Positions 41,542-51,600 of a stretch of DNA of 64,000 bases are shown here, piece by piece; the first letter of the stretch is position 1; the number at the start of each line of letters is the position of its first letter. Origin of the DNA: Fibrella aquatilis (lineage in GTDB: Bacteria; Bacteroidota; Bacteroidia; Cytophagales; Spirosomataceae); contig NZ_JAFMYU010000010.1 in NCBI RefSeq assembly GCF_017353255.1, forward strand, positions 124,001 through 188,000, read 5' to 3'. The notes under the pieces were generated by a model that was not told where the DNA came from, did no database searches, and was given only the letters and a program-made list of their open reading frames with translations. The position numbers and the translations under genes are program-made.

Positions 41542-42468
41542 ATGCAGCCCGAAAAGCGCGTTAACCGGCTACGCACCCCGCCCCCAACCGAACCCCGGCC
41601 CAGTTCTCCGATGCCGCCAACTAATCGCCCTTTGTCTGGCCGACCTATGTCGCCACCGCCGTCGCCAAAACGTACGTCGACAGGGCGATCATCGGCGGCG
41701 CAGTCGGCGTTTAGGTTTAGGGCAGCGTTGCGGAAGCAATGGCAACATGGACGTGACTATGTACGGCAACACCCCTGGCTAAAAGTGGTTTCGTTGCTTA
41801 TTGCCCGTACGGTGCTGGTGCTTTTTTTGGGATCTATTGCCTGGGTTGTGGCCCTGAAATACCTGCCGGTTTGGTTTACCCCCCTCACCATCAGCCGCAA
41901 ATGGGACACCATCGGCACCGACCAGTCGAGCACGATCTATAAAACCTGGCGGCCATTTGAGGAGATCAATAAAGAAGCCGCACTGGCTGTAGTGGCCTCT
42001 GAAGATCAGCAGTTTCCGTATCACTGGGGCTTCGATTTCGACGAAATTCAGGATGCTATCAAAGAGAATCAAACGCGCAAACGGCCACGCGGTGCCAGCA
42101 CAATTTCGCAACAGGTAGCCAAAAATGTGTTCCTGTGGAATGGCCGCAGCTATATTCGGAAGGGCCTGGAAGTCTACTTTACCGTGCTTATTGAGCTAAT
42201 CTGGGGCAAAAAGCGCATCCTGGAAGTGTACCTGAACGTGGCCGAAACCGGGCCGATGACTTTCGGCGTAGAGGCGGCTTCGGAACGATTCTACGGCCAT
42301 ACGGCCTATACCCTCAGCCGCGATGAAGCCGCCCGCATTGCGGCCGTATTGCCCAACCCTATCCAGTTTTCTATTCGTCACCCCTCAACCTATATTCAGC
42401 GGCGCACCCGGCAGATAGCCCGGCAGATGCGGGCACTGGGCGGACAGAAGTACCTCCGAAATTTGTGA
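41542..42468 (+). CDS. mtgA: Monofunctional peptidoglycan glycosyltransferase (GT51)
   Basis: A 308-residue inner-membrane enzyme that polymerises lipid II into glycan strands. The ATG at 41542 is preferred to a TTG at 41533. A Pro/Arg-rich cytoplasmic N-terminus (about 1-60) is followed by one transmembrane helix (about 83-103, ARTVLVLFLGSIAWVVALKY) and the GT51 domain, with catalytic E154 in VVASEDQQFPYHWGFD, then GASTISQQVAKNVFLW, RKGLEVYFTVLIE and ILEVYLNVAETGP. No transpeptidase domain. The long disordered N-terminus is somewhat unusual. Follows hemW, probably in the same transcript. Confidence 0.93.
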   Translation: MQPEKRVNRLRTPPPTEPRPSSPMPPTNRPLSGRPMSPPPSPKRTSTGRSSAAQSAFRFRAALRKQWQHGRDYVRQHPWLKVVSLLIARTVLVLFLGSIAWVVALKYLPVWFTPLTISRKWDTIGTDQSSTIYKTWRPFEEINKEAALAVVASEDQQFPYHWGFDFDEIQDAIKENQTRKRPRGASTISQQVAKNVFLWNGRSYIRKGLEVYFTVLIELIWGKKRILEVYLNVAETGPMTFGVEAASERFYGHTAYTLSRDEAARIAAVLPNPIQFSIRHPSTYIQRRTRQIARQMRALGGQKYLRNL

Positions 42469-42506
42469 GTGGAAGAAAACAGTTAAGTCAACAGGTTGAT
42501 TAACAA

Positions 42507-43136
42507 TTAATTACCTCCCACCAACATATTGCTCGTGAGTTCCTGCTCGATGTTGATATAGCCGGGGTAATTCACGGCCTTATTGAACATATCGATGGTG
42601 GGCTTGATCTTGATCGTCACTTTCGTGGGTGTGCTCGATTTGTCGCCACTGAGGTTGCGCATCAGGCTGGTAAACGCATCGCGGGTGGCGGGGTCGGTCA
42701 CTAGTTCGTAGGCGTTGGTTTTCAGGTGCACCGGAATAACGGTTTTACCCCCCGCAGCAGGCACCTCGATGCGCTGATTGATAAACCCGTTGGCCAGTTC
42801 TTTACCAGCCAGTAACACGCGGTATTCCAACTGGTTCAGCGCGGCCAGCTTCAGCGTTGGGTTGGTAATTTGCAGGTTAATGCGGGTACCAAACGGGATG
42901 TTCCGGGCCAGCAAACCTGCCGCCAGCCGGGGGTATTTCAACGGATTAATGTCTTCAATCCTGCGAATGCTTTTGAATTCGCGCACATCGTAGCCCGCCA
43001 CCAGCATACTGTCGGCTGAAACAATGACGTATTTACAGTCACCGAGGGCTTTTGCTTCGCCGATCTGACGACTTACTCCACAGGCATAAAATAGGGCTGG
43101 CAGGGCCAGTAGCAGCAACAAGGCGCTCTTCTTCAT
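42507..43136 (-). CDS. LEA type 2-like lipoprotein
   Basis: A 209-residue lipoprotein starting at the ATG at 43136 (lipobox FYAC, C19); an upstream in-frame ATG at 43205 would precede the signal sequence by 23 residues and is rejected. Residues about 80-205 resemble the late-embryogenesis-abundant type 2 (WHy-like) beta domain: LQITNPTLKLAALNQLEYRV, LLAGKELANGFI, then VIPVHLKT. Function in bacteria is unclear; a cell-envelope stress role is often assumed. It follows the CRTAC1-like gene by 75 nt on the same strand. Confidence 0.75.
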   Translation of the reverse strand: MKKSALLLLLALPALFYACGVSRQIGEAKALGDCKYVIVSADSMLVAGYDVREFKSIRRIEDINPLKYPRLAAGLLARNIPFGTRINLQITNPTLKLAALNQLEYRVLLAGKELANGFINQRIEVPAAGGKTVIPVHLKTNAYELVTDPATRDAFTSLMRNLSGDKSSTPTKVTIKIKPTIDMFNKAVNYPGYINIEQELTSNMLVGGN

Positions 43137-43211
43137 ACTGAATTGGTTGAACTGATTTGGTCTCTTCATTAATAAAACAACACTCATTCGATTGAAAAGG
43201 CCCACTGAAGT

Positions 43212-46200
43212 TTAATTTTTCATCGAAAACAGGCGGAGGCGATCTCGTTTCTGACTCACCATCAGCACCGATTTGCCACCCGCTACCGGCACTAGGACCA
43301 TGCCTCGCGCATCGCCCGGCACCATGAAGCCGCTCTGTTGTGGTGCCACTGCCCGGAAACGACCACGCCCGGCGTTAAGCAATACCAATCCATAGCCCGC
43401 ATCGGCTCGACCCTGAAACACCTCCATACCAAAGTCGTTACCCGCCAAAATTAAGTCGGGTAGGCCGTCGCGGTTCAGGTCGGTAGCAGTTATGGTCATG
43501 ATGGGGGCATATTGGGCGTCAATAGGCAGCGGCACCATATGGAATTGCCCCCCTCCCCTATTCTCGATGTAGCACGATGCCAGTTGCGTAGCCTGTTGCA
43601 CGGTGGCCTTCTGCCGAAACTCGTCGGGTAATAGTTGTTCGAAGGTGGTTTTTCCATAGTCTTCGTATTTGAGAAAACGACGACGGAAAGTAATCGTTTG
43701 CTTGATCAGGTCGTCGCGGCTGTGGTAGGGATACAGGTGACGTTCGCCCGCTCGGTTGTTGTCGAATTGGGCCAAAATAGCGTCGTAGGTGCCATTTCCG
43801 TCAAAATCGGCCGAGTGTACAGTTAGCGGTTCAGCCTCTGAGGCATGATAAGCCGTGTTGAGACCGTAATTGCCTGCCACGATGTCCAGATCGCCGTCTT
43901 TATCGAAATCGGCCACGCAGAGGGACGTCCACCACCCAGGCGAATGAGTGAATGAGTGACGGTCCGGCGTTCCGGTTGGTGAATGAGTGAATTTCCCCTT
44001 CGCATTTCGCAACAACGTAATGGGCATCCATTCGCCGGCGAGGAGAAGATCGGGGTAGGTGTCGCGGTCCAGGTCGGCCCACTGCGCGTCATTGATGATG
44101 CCAATGTGCAGGAGTTCGGGGGCCTGTTGGGCGGTTACGTCGGTGAAACGGATTTGGCCCGCCCGGCTGTCGTTACGGAGCAGATAAGACCGGTCGGCTT
44201 TGGGGTACGTTTTAGGTACTACGCTGCCACCCACAAACAGGTCCAGATCGCCGTCTTTGTCCAGATCGGCCGCCCGCACTACGCGCCCGTTGGCCGTTTC
44301 GCGGGGCAGGGCCAGGCTGTCGCGCCGGAAATTACCCCGACCGTCGTTTACGTAGAGCGCGTCCTGAAGCAACGGTGCATTGGGCTGGATCAGGTAGCCA
44401 CCCCGTACGCAATAGAGGTCATTGTCGCCGTCGCCATCGGCATCGAAGAGCAGCACACCAGCGTCCTGTTCTAATTTTCCACCCGACTGTTTCATCGCGG
44501 GTTGCGTAGTACTGAAATGTCCGTTGGCCTGTTGCAGCAACAGCGAACCATCTACCCGCGACGAGCCACCCACAAACACGTCGGCGCGGCCATCGCCGTT
44601 TACGTCGCCGGTGGTTAGGGCGGGGCCAAATGATGAGAACTTATGGGGTAGCGTTTTTTGCATGTTAAAATCAATCAAATCGGATTCAACATGCTGAAAA
44701 TCAATACCCATCGTAGCTGGATCAATGGCTGTTAGTGAGGTAGTTACCTGAGCTACAGAAGCCCGGAATGGCCCTTCTGTGGCTTGTTTCCAACTAACGG
44801 TGAGCACCTGATTGGCTGCTACGCCGCGCAGTAGCTGCACTCGTTGCGTGGGCGTAGCTGATGCCGGTTGCCCTGCCCCGTTGCCTGTACCCATAGGCCA
44901 TACCACCCGTACTGAATCCAGCTTTGTGATCGATCCCAGTCCCAAGTGCAGCGTGGCTTCGGAGGTAGACAGGTAGCCCCGCACAATGCTCTGTTCGGCA
45001 TAAAAAAGCTGCCCATTGGCCCAGGCGGTCACTTTCGCGCCCAGGCCCAGCAGGTTCTGAGGCGGCCCTACCAGCTTAATCCGCAGGTAGTTAGGGTGCA
45101 TTTCGGCATCGTTGAGGTGGTTTTCGTACAGATGGGCGTAATCGTTAGTGTTATTGATGACCACGTCTACGTCGCCGTCGTTGTCGAAATCGGCATAAGC
45201 TGCCCCATTCGAGAACGTGGGCGTGTCGAACCCCCAATCGGCAGTTTTGTTGGCGAAAGCCATTGTGTTGGTCGTATCGCCCGATGCATCGCCTAGGCGG
45301 TTGCGGTACATGTAATTGGCAATTTTCACTTCGGGAATAATCCGGTACAGTGCAGCTTTGTCGGTCAGAATACTGGTGGCGTCGTTGCGGTAAGCCAGAA
45401 AATCCTGGTCTGAAATATCCTTCGGGAAACCGTTGGTGATGAGCAAATCGCGGTAGCCGTCGTTATCGGCATCGAACCAGAGCGGGCACCAGCTCCAGTC
45501 GGTCTCATTCACGCCCGCCATCTGACTTACGTCGCTGAAACAGGGCAACCCCGTTTGTGGATCGAGACCCCGATTTAGCTGCAACGTGTTTCTAATATGC
45601 TGATGATCATAGCCATACTGTTGCGTAAACTGATAGTGGGCATAGCTATTTTCGCGGATTAGGGCCTTTTTACGCTCGTTGATGTCAGGCAGCATATCCA
45701 TGGCAATCATATCCAGCAACCCATCATTATTGATATCGGCTACATCGTTCCCCATCGCCGACCATGACTGGTGCTTGAGGCACTCGTGGGCGTAGTCGGT
45801 GAAGAGCGAAGAGCCTGGAGCGGAGATGGTAGAGAGCTTAAAACGCTCTTCACCCTCTGTTCTATGCTCTCCGCTCCCCGCCCTTCGCTCATTAATAAAC
45901 AAATTATCATTCGTCAGGTAATCATTGGTCACGTAGAGGTCCTGCCAGCCGTCCTGATTGATGTCTATCACCGAAATACCGTGGCCGTAGCCCTGCGTTT
46001 GTATGCCCGCATCTTCAGATACGTCGATGAAGACGGCGTGGCCTAGTTTGGAATCGAAATCATTGCGCAGCAGCCGGTCGGCGGTGGGGGATGCGTCGCG
46101 AATAGGCTTTGAAAAATACTGGTTGGCAAACTGCATATCCATCTGATTAACCAGGATATACGCGTCCAGGTCGCCGTCGTTGTCGTAGTCGAAAAAGGCA

Positions 46201-46739
46201 GTTTGGGCCGAGTAGCTGTCGCTGTCGAGGCCGTATTCGTGCCCCATTTCGCGGAAGGTAGGGAAGCCATTTTTGTCATTCCCCTGGTTCACATACAGCA
46301 GGTTGCGCCGCAAATCGGCCTGCCCGTAAAGCATATTCGACACGTAAAGGTCCAGTTTACCATCGGCATTGATATCGACCACCGTTGATCCCGCCGACCA
46401 GCAGGTGTGGGGCTTGCTTACGCCCGCCGCTTTGGTAATATCCTCGAAGTTGAGACTGCCCCGGTTCAGGTACAGGGCGTTATCTTCCATGTTGGCGGTA
46501 AAGAAAATATCGGTGAGGCCGTCGCCGTTCCAGTCGGCTACGGAAACGCCCGCGCCGTTGTAGATCAGTTCGTTATCAATGATGTTGAGCGTGTCGCGAA
46601 TGGTGAGCGCGTTGCCAAATGTAATGCCCGACTCGCTGGGACTGAGTAATTGGAATTGCTTTTTAGTGCGGCACGAAATGGCTCCAAAACCTACGAAGAA
46701 GGCCAAAAAGAAGGAAAGCAATGAAAAGCGAACAGTCAT
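43212..46739 (-). CDS. CRTAC1/FG-GAP repeat lipoprotein
   Basis: A 1175-residue lipoprotein (lipobox AISC, C23) made of FG-GAP/VCBS propeller repeats with many calcium-type loops (DWNGDGLTDIF, DINADGKLDLY, DYDNDGDLDAY, DVNGDGRADVF, DFDKDGDLDIV). An ASPIC/UnbV-like segment lies near the middle (IVRGYLSTSEATLHLGLG). Such proteins accompany SusCD pairs in Bacteroidota and probably act at the cell surface on glycans. The coding sequence contains two short repeat tracts: an 87-nt hairpin (45804-45890) encoding 29 extra residues between NDNLFINE and LFTDYAHECLK, and a 51-nt word tract (43942-43992). Both keep the frame. Follows a SusCD pair after a terminator. Confidence 0.88.
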   Translation of the reverse strand: MTVRFSLLSFFLAFFVGFGAISCRTKKQFQLLSPSESGITFGNALTIRDTLNIIDNELIYNGAGVSVADWNGDGLTDIFFTANMEDNALYLNRGSLNFEDITKAAGVSKPHTCWSAGSTVVDINADGKLDLYVSNMLYGQADLRRNLLYVNQGNDKNGFPTFREMGHEYGLDSDSYSAQTAFFDYDNDGDLDAYILVNQMDMQFANQYFSKPIRDASPTADRLLRNDFDSKLGHAVFIDVSEDAGIQTQGYGHGISVIDINQDGWQDLYVTNDYLTNDNLFINERRAGSGEHRTEGEERFKLSTISAPGSSLFTDYAHECLKHQSWSAMGNDVADINNDGLLDMIAMDMLPDINERKKALIRENSYAHYQFTQQYGYDHQHIRNTLQLNRGLDPQTGLPCFSDVSQMAGVNETDWSWCPLWFDADNDGYRDLLITNGFPKDISDQDFLAYRNDATSILTDKAALYRIIPEVKIANYMYRNRLGDASGDTTNTMAFANKTADWGFDTPTFSNGAAYADFDNDGDVDVVINNTNDYAHLYENHLNDAEMHPNYLRIKLVGPPQNLLGLGAKVTAWANGQLFYAEQSIVRGYLSTSEATLHLGLGSITKLDSVRVVWPMGTGNGAGQPASATPTQRVQLLRGVAANQVLTVSWKQATEGPFRASVAQVTTSLTAIDPATMGIDFQHVESDLIDFNMQKTLPHKFSSFGPALTTGDVNGDGRADVFVGGSSRVDGSLLLQQANGHFSTTQPAMKQSGGKLEQDAGVLLFDADGDGDNDLYCVRGGYLIQPNAPLLQDALYVNDGRGNFRRDSLALPRETANGRVVRAADLDKDGDLDLFVGGSVVPKTYPKADRSYLLRNDSRAGQIRFTDVTAQQAPELLHIGIINDAQWADLDRDTYPDLLLAGEWMPITLLRNAKGKFTHSPTGTPDRHSFTHSPGWWTSLCVADFDKDGDLDIVAGNYGLNTAYHASEAEPLTVHSADFDGNGTYDAILAQFDNNRAGERHLYPYHSRDDLIKQTITFRRRFLKYEDYGKTTFEQLLPDEFRQKATVQQATQLASCYIENRGGGQFHMVPLPIDAQYAPIMTITATDLNRDGLPDLILAGNDFGMEVFQGRADAGYGLVLLNAGRGRFRAVAPQQSGFMVPGDARGMVLVPVAGGKSVLMVSQKRDRLRLFSMKN
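43942..43992. repeat. GAATGAGTG-word tract inside the CRTAC1-like gene
   Basis: GAATGAGTGAATGAGTGAC (43942-43960) is followed by a GGTCCGGCGTTCCGG core and another GTGAATGAGTGAAT (43979-43992). It encodes the Thr/His/Ser/Pro-rich stretch around FTHSPTGTPDRHSFTHSPG. Word and core resemble the intergenic tract at 8328-8396. Confidence 0.7.
45804..45890. repeat. 87-nt in-frame inverted repeat inside the CRTAC1-like gene
   Basis: In one register, 45804-45811 pairs with 45883-45890 and 45817-45825 with 45869-45877, with partial pairing further in. The element is 87 nt, exactly 29 codons, and encodes a hydrophilic Arg/Glu/Ser/Gly-rich segment not expected in an FG-GAP blade. Confidence 0.8.
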
Positions 46740-46770
46740 AATTACGGCAATGGGTTAATGGGAAAGATAC

Positions 46771-46805
46771 AAAAAAGTGGGCTGCCCACTGGTGAGCAGC
46801 CCACT
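46771..46805 (-). terminator. Terminator after SusD (46868-48607)
   Basis: AGTGGGCTGC (46776-46785) pairs with GCAGCCCACT (46796-46805). On the minus strand it is followed by a T-run. Lies between SusD and the CRTAC1-like gene. Confidence 0.85.
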
Positions 46806-46809
46806 ACAT

Positions 46810-46846
46810 ATTGGTCATTGGTCGTATCCAGCCACGAATGACCAAT
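46810..46846. repeat. 10-bp inverted repeat of ATTGGTCATT words
   Basis: ATTGGTCATT (46810-46819) is exactly complementary to AATGACCAAT (46837-46846), with a second GGTC word in the spacer. It lies between the terminator and the SusD stop. Confidence 0.6.
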
Positions 46847-46867
46847 AACAGCGAAGCGAATGGCTAA

Positions 46868-48607
46868 TTAATATCCGTCGTTTTGCACCAGCGTTGGTTT
46901 GCCGTCTATTGAACTCCGAGTGATAGCCTGGTTAGGGATTGGCTCGTATTCTGACTTTCCTTTTGTGAATTTAGCGCCCGTCAGGTACGTCCGGCGCTTG
47001 GATTCAGTGGCCAGATACTCGTTCAAGACCACGTCGGCCACACCCCAGCGCACCAGGTCGAAGCGGCGGTTGCCCTCCATGCCCAACTCGATGCGGCGCT
47101 CGAACCGAACGGCATCACGCGCCACGGCCTTATCGGTCCAGGCGGTAGCATACTGCTTCACCAGGTAGTTGGCAGCCGGTTTTTCCGAGAAGCCTTTCTC
47201 CGGCTTAGTGTTGTCGACATACGCCTTCACGAAACCATCTGGGTTGGCTGCCCGCGCCCGTACCAGGTTCACATACTTACGGGCCGTTTCCAGACTGCCT
47301 ACTTCCACCTCGCACTCAGCCGCCAGCAACAGCACCTCGGCGTAGCGGATCAGCTTCACGTTGTTGGTGTTATAGCCTTTGGTCCAGCCCGAAGCCGAGG
47401 TCAGCGTGCCTTCCTGCGACTTGTAGTAAACGTTTTTCTTGGGTGAATAAGGCCCGGCATAGGCGGGATCACGCTGCCAGCCAATACCACCATGCAGACC
47501 CCAGTCGAGGTACGGAATGCTTCGGCGACCAACCGTCCAGTCGAGACGGGGATCAAGGTTGGCGGCGTCAGGTACGAAGGCATCGGTTGTTTTGGTGCCT
47601 TCGTCATTCTTCACGTTTACGTCGTTATACGTCTTCAGCAAGGGCAGGCCGTTGGCATCGGTGCGAAAGGCATTAACCAGGTTTTGCGAGGGCTGGTGAA
47701 ACCCGCAGCATCCACCAGGACCGCTACCGTAAGGAAAGTTCAGCACGTCACCGTTGTTGCCTTGGTCATCGGTACCAATGTTTACGGCCTGTTGCACTTC
47801 CAGTACCCCTTCTCCCGAATTTTGTATGGCGGCGTCGAAGTTGTCCTGGTATTTGGCGTTCAACTTGTACACGCCCGACGCGATAACGGCATCGAACAGA
47901 GGCTTTGCGTTGGTGTAATCCTGTTTCCAGAGGTAGGTGATACCCAGCAGGCTTTGTGCAGCTCCTTTAGTGGCCCGGCCTGGCTCGGTTTGCTTCAAAG
48001 GCAGGTTAGCTACCGCAAACTTCAGGTCTTCCTGGATGTTTGGCCAGATATCCTTGTCATTTGGCAGGCGGAACTCGGTCACAGTTTCGTCAATATAAGG
48101 CACCTTGTTGAAGGTACGCTTTAGCTCATAGTGGTAGAAACCACGCAGGAACCGAGCCTCGGCAATCTTGGCCGTACGGGTAGCCTCGGTCACGCCCGAA
48201 ATGGATTTCAGAGCCTGGATAGCCTTGTTAGCACGGGCAATGCCGTCATAATAAGTGTTCCACTTCGACTGTGGATACGGGTTGTTGGCGTTGGTTTCGT
48301 GGCGCTCAATAGGCACCACGTCGGGCTGGTCATTGGCTTCCGACCCTTTGTAGGCATCGCCACCGGCAATACTGCCATACGTCCAGTTCGATGCTGCCGA
48401 ACCCCAGGGCGACCCGTTGTCCCAGCTCGAAAAACCGTCCATGTTCGAGTAGGCCGCAATCAGCAGGGCATCGGCCCCCGTGAGGTTGGCCGACAGGGTG
48501 CTTTCGTTAACGGCCCCGAACGGCTTCTGCTCCAGAAATTTATCATTACAGGCCCATACCAGCCCTAAAAGGAGCGTTCCGGTGCCTAGTGCAAGTTTGT
48601 AATTCAT
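46868..48607 (-). CDS. RagB/SusD-type nutrient-binding lipoprotein
   Basis: A 579-residue surface lipoprotein (lipobox VWAC, C20) with FLEQKPFGAVNEST after the Cys and the SusD helical layout: ARFLRGFYHYELKRTFNKVP, LPLKQTEPGRATKGAAQSLL, TYLWKQDYTNAKPLFD and the C-terminal RFERRIELGMEGNRRFDLVRW. It contains a CCGFHQPSQNLVNAF block that recurs as CCGFNQPSSEYANSF in the SusD at 52104-53846, so the two are close paralogues. It pairs with the SusC starting at 51837, whose stop is 23 nt upstream. Ligand unknown. Confidence 0.93.
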   Translation of the reverse strand: MNYKLALGTGTLLLGLVWACNDKFLEQKPFGAVNESTLSANLTGADALLIAAYSNMDGFSSWDNGSPWGSAASNWTYGSIAGGDAYKGSEANDQPDVVPIERHETNANNPYPQSKWNTYYDGIARANKAIQALKSISGVTEATRTAKIAEARFLRGFYHYELKRTFNKVPYIDETVTEFRLPNDKDIWPNIQEDLKFAVANLPLKQTEPGRATKGAAQSLLGITYLWKQDYTNAKPLFDAVIASGVYKLNAKYQDNFDAAIQNSGEGVLEVQQAVNIGTDDQGNNGDVLNFPYGSGPGGCCGFHQPSQNLVNAFRTDANGLPLLKTYNDVNVKNDEGTKTTDAFVPDAANLDPRLDWTVGRRSIPYLDWGLHGGIGWQRDPAYAGPYSPKKNVYYKSQEGTLTSASGWTKGYNTNNVKLIRYAEVLLLAAECEVEVGSLETARKYVNLVRARAANPDGFVKAYVDNTKPEKGFSEKPAANYLVKQYATAWTDKAVARDAVRFERRIELGMEGNRRFDLVRWGVADVVLNEYLATESKRRTYLTGAKFTKGKSEYEPIPNQAITRSSIDGKPTLVQNDGY

Positions 48608-48630
48608 GATGGTTTTTGTTGTTGTGGTTG

Positions 48631-51600
48631 TTAGAATTCAATGTTAGCACCAAAATACACTGAGCGCGAGATAGGGTACCGACCAAAGTCAACGCCCATT
48701 GATAGGTCACGCTTCGAGTTGTAGCCTTCCTGTATGTTTTGAATGGTCACATCAGGGTCGAGGCCGCTGTAGTTCGTGATCGTGAACAGGTTCGACGTTT
48801 GGACGTACAGCCGGAGGCGGTCCACACCAAAACGACTAGTGGTGGCTGCAGGCAGGGTGTAACCTATGGTCAGGTTCTTCGCCCGGAAGTATGAACCCGG
48901 CTCTACGTAGAATGAACTCCGTTGCGAACTGTAGGTATCGTTCCTGTCCAGCACGGGGTAGGTAATGCCCGCCTGGTAGAGCATGTTCTTCGAGTAGTTG
49001 GCCTGGAACGCGGGGAAGTCCGTAAAGTAGCGGGTGTAGTTAAACAGTTGGTTGCCATACACACCCTGCATATAGAGCGTAAAATCGAAGCCTTTGTAGT
49101 TGGCCGTCAGGTTGATACCGTAGTTCAGCTTAGGAATGGGGCTACCAATTACGGTCTGGTCTTTGTCATCAATCACGCCATCGCCGTTCAGGTCACGGAA
49201 AAGCAGGCGACCCACTTTGGCATCGCCCGGTGTCTTGGGCAACTGCGCTTCTGCCTTAATCACCCCGTCGTTGATGTAGCCCCAGTATTGCGAAATAGGG
49301 TAGCCTACCAGCGTACGGGTGATGTCGCCGATGCGCGAACCGGCACCCGTAATAAACGAGTTCGAGTTGGCATCGATCTTGGTCACGGTGTTCACATACG
49401 TACCGGCCGACACCGTAACGCCATAGTTCAACTCGTTGGCCAGGGCTTTGCCTCTGTAACCCAGTTGGATGTCTACGCCGTTGTTCTCCATATCGCCGAT
49501 ATTGAGGGGCACCTGACCGATGTTACCTGCCGTTGAGGGCAGGGGCACCTTATACAGGATGTCCGACGTTTTACGACGATAATATTCCACCGTCAGGTCA
49601 AGGGCGTTGAACAGGCGGGCATCTATGCCAATGTTGAGCATTTTGGTAGTCTCCCACCGCAGGTCTTTGTTGGCCACCGAGTTTTGTGCAAAACCAGGCG
49701 TGATGGCGCTGGGGCTTCCCTGAATAGAGTAGCCGGTACCACCAATGCTCTGACCAAAGTTGGCGAAGCCAGGGTAGTCGTCACCAATTTCGTTGTTACC
49801 TACTATCCCGTAGCTGGCCCGCAGTTTCAGGTCGTTCACCATCGTTATGTCTTTGAAGAAATCCTCCTTCGACACCCGCCAGCCAACGCTGGCCGATGGG
49901 AACGTACCGTAAGGGTTGTTAATAAACCGAGATACCCCATCGCGCCGAATCGTACCGCTAAACAGGTACTTGTCATTGTAATTGTAGTTTACCTGCGCAA
50001 AGAAGGGTGAGTAGAACGTCACCTGCCCACGGTAGTCACCTAAGTTCCAGGTTTTCGAGTTGGTATTGGTCAGAATCCGGTAGTTCGGGTCGTCACCAAA
50101 CGTCAGGCCATTACCGGCGGCATTAAACCCTTCGTAGTCATTCCGCTTAGATTCTGTACCTAGCAGGGCCGATACGTGATGTAAGCCGAAGTCCTGATTA
50201 TACGATAAAGTATTGAAAAACACCCAGTTACGGTTCGTAAACGTGTTGCGATTCAGGCTGTTAGAGGCGTTGATCTCCGTTGCTTCGAAGTTGCGGAAAC
50301 CATAGCTGCGGCCTGACCCGGTGTTTAGGTCAACCCCGAAGCTTGATTTTAACGTGAAGTGTTTCAGGAAATCGATCTCGATGTAAGCGTTGCCCGTTAG
50401 GCGGTAGCTGTAGCCAGGGTTGGCGGCCGAACGATCCTGCTGAGCGATGGGGTTACCAGCGTTTGAGGGCAGACCTGCGGGACCAGCGTAGTAGCCGTTG
50501 ATGTCATAGACCGGCACAATGCCTGGCATCCGGTAGGTGTTCAAAATAACCGAACCTTCGCTGGGGTTTCCTACGCTCCCCTGTGACGTCTGATAAGCTA
50601 GGCTAAAGTTTTCACCCACGCGCACGTGCTTCTTTACGCTGTATTCGCTGTTGATACGAGCCTGATACCGCTTGAAGAAGTTCTGGATCAGGATACCGTT
50701 GTTGTCGAAATAGTTGAAGCTGGTGTAGAACCGGCCCCGCTCTGAACCGCCCGACGCGCTCAACTGCACGTTGGTTGACGGAGCGGTTTTAAACAACTCG
50801 CGGAACCAGTCGGTGCCTGCCTTGTTCGCTTTGGCGATGAGGTAGTTCTGCCCGGCATCGGCCGTGGGGTCAGAGTTTAAGTAATATTTAGCTGGGTCAA
50901 CGGCAGGGTCACCGGCTTTGAAACCACCCGTCCGTGTGAAGAAATCAGGCAGGGTCCAGGTGCCGCCGTTGTTGATGTAAAAGTTCGACGTGAATGGAAT
51001 ACCTGCCCCCGCCGACAGCCCCTGATTAATCTTCAGGAGTTCGTCAGGCGTGGCTAGCACGGGGTATTTGGCAGGTGTTGCCACGCCGCTCCAAATATCG
51101 AGACTGATCTTCGACACTCCTGCTTTCCCTTTTTTGGTCGTTACCACAATTACGCCGTTGGCAGCCCGTGACCCATAGATCGAGGCCGAGGCGGCATCTT
51201 TCAGCACCTGAATCGACTCGATATCGTTCGGGTTGAGGAAGTTCAGGTTCGACTCATTCTGCACCGGCACGCCATCAATTACATAGAGCGGTTCGTTTTG
51301 GTTGAATGACCCAATGCCCCGCACCCGGATGAAGGCGGCACTTCCCGGATCACCCGACGAGCTTACCTGCACACCCGCAATACGACCCTGTAACTGATCA
51401 GCGATGTTGCCGGCAGGTATTTTCTTCATTTCCTTCACGTCTACCACGGCCACCGCGCCGGTGATGTCTTTACGCTGCTGGGCGGCGTAGCCCGTTACCA
51501 CTACCTCTTGTAGCGAGGTGGCATCGGCCGTCAGGCTAACCGAGACACTGTTTCGGTTGCCCACTTTCACCTCCTGCCGCACAAAGCCAACGAACGAGAA

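Noticed and set aside
42482-42504. GTTAAGTCAAC / GTTGATTAAC hairpin between mtgA and the LEA-like gene
   Set aside because: The stem needs a bulge, is AT-rich and has no T-run. It could be a weak convergent terminator but is not strong enough to list.
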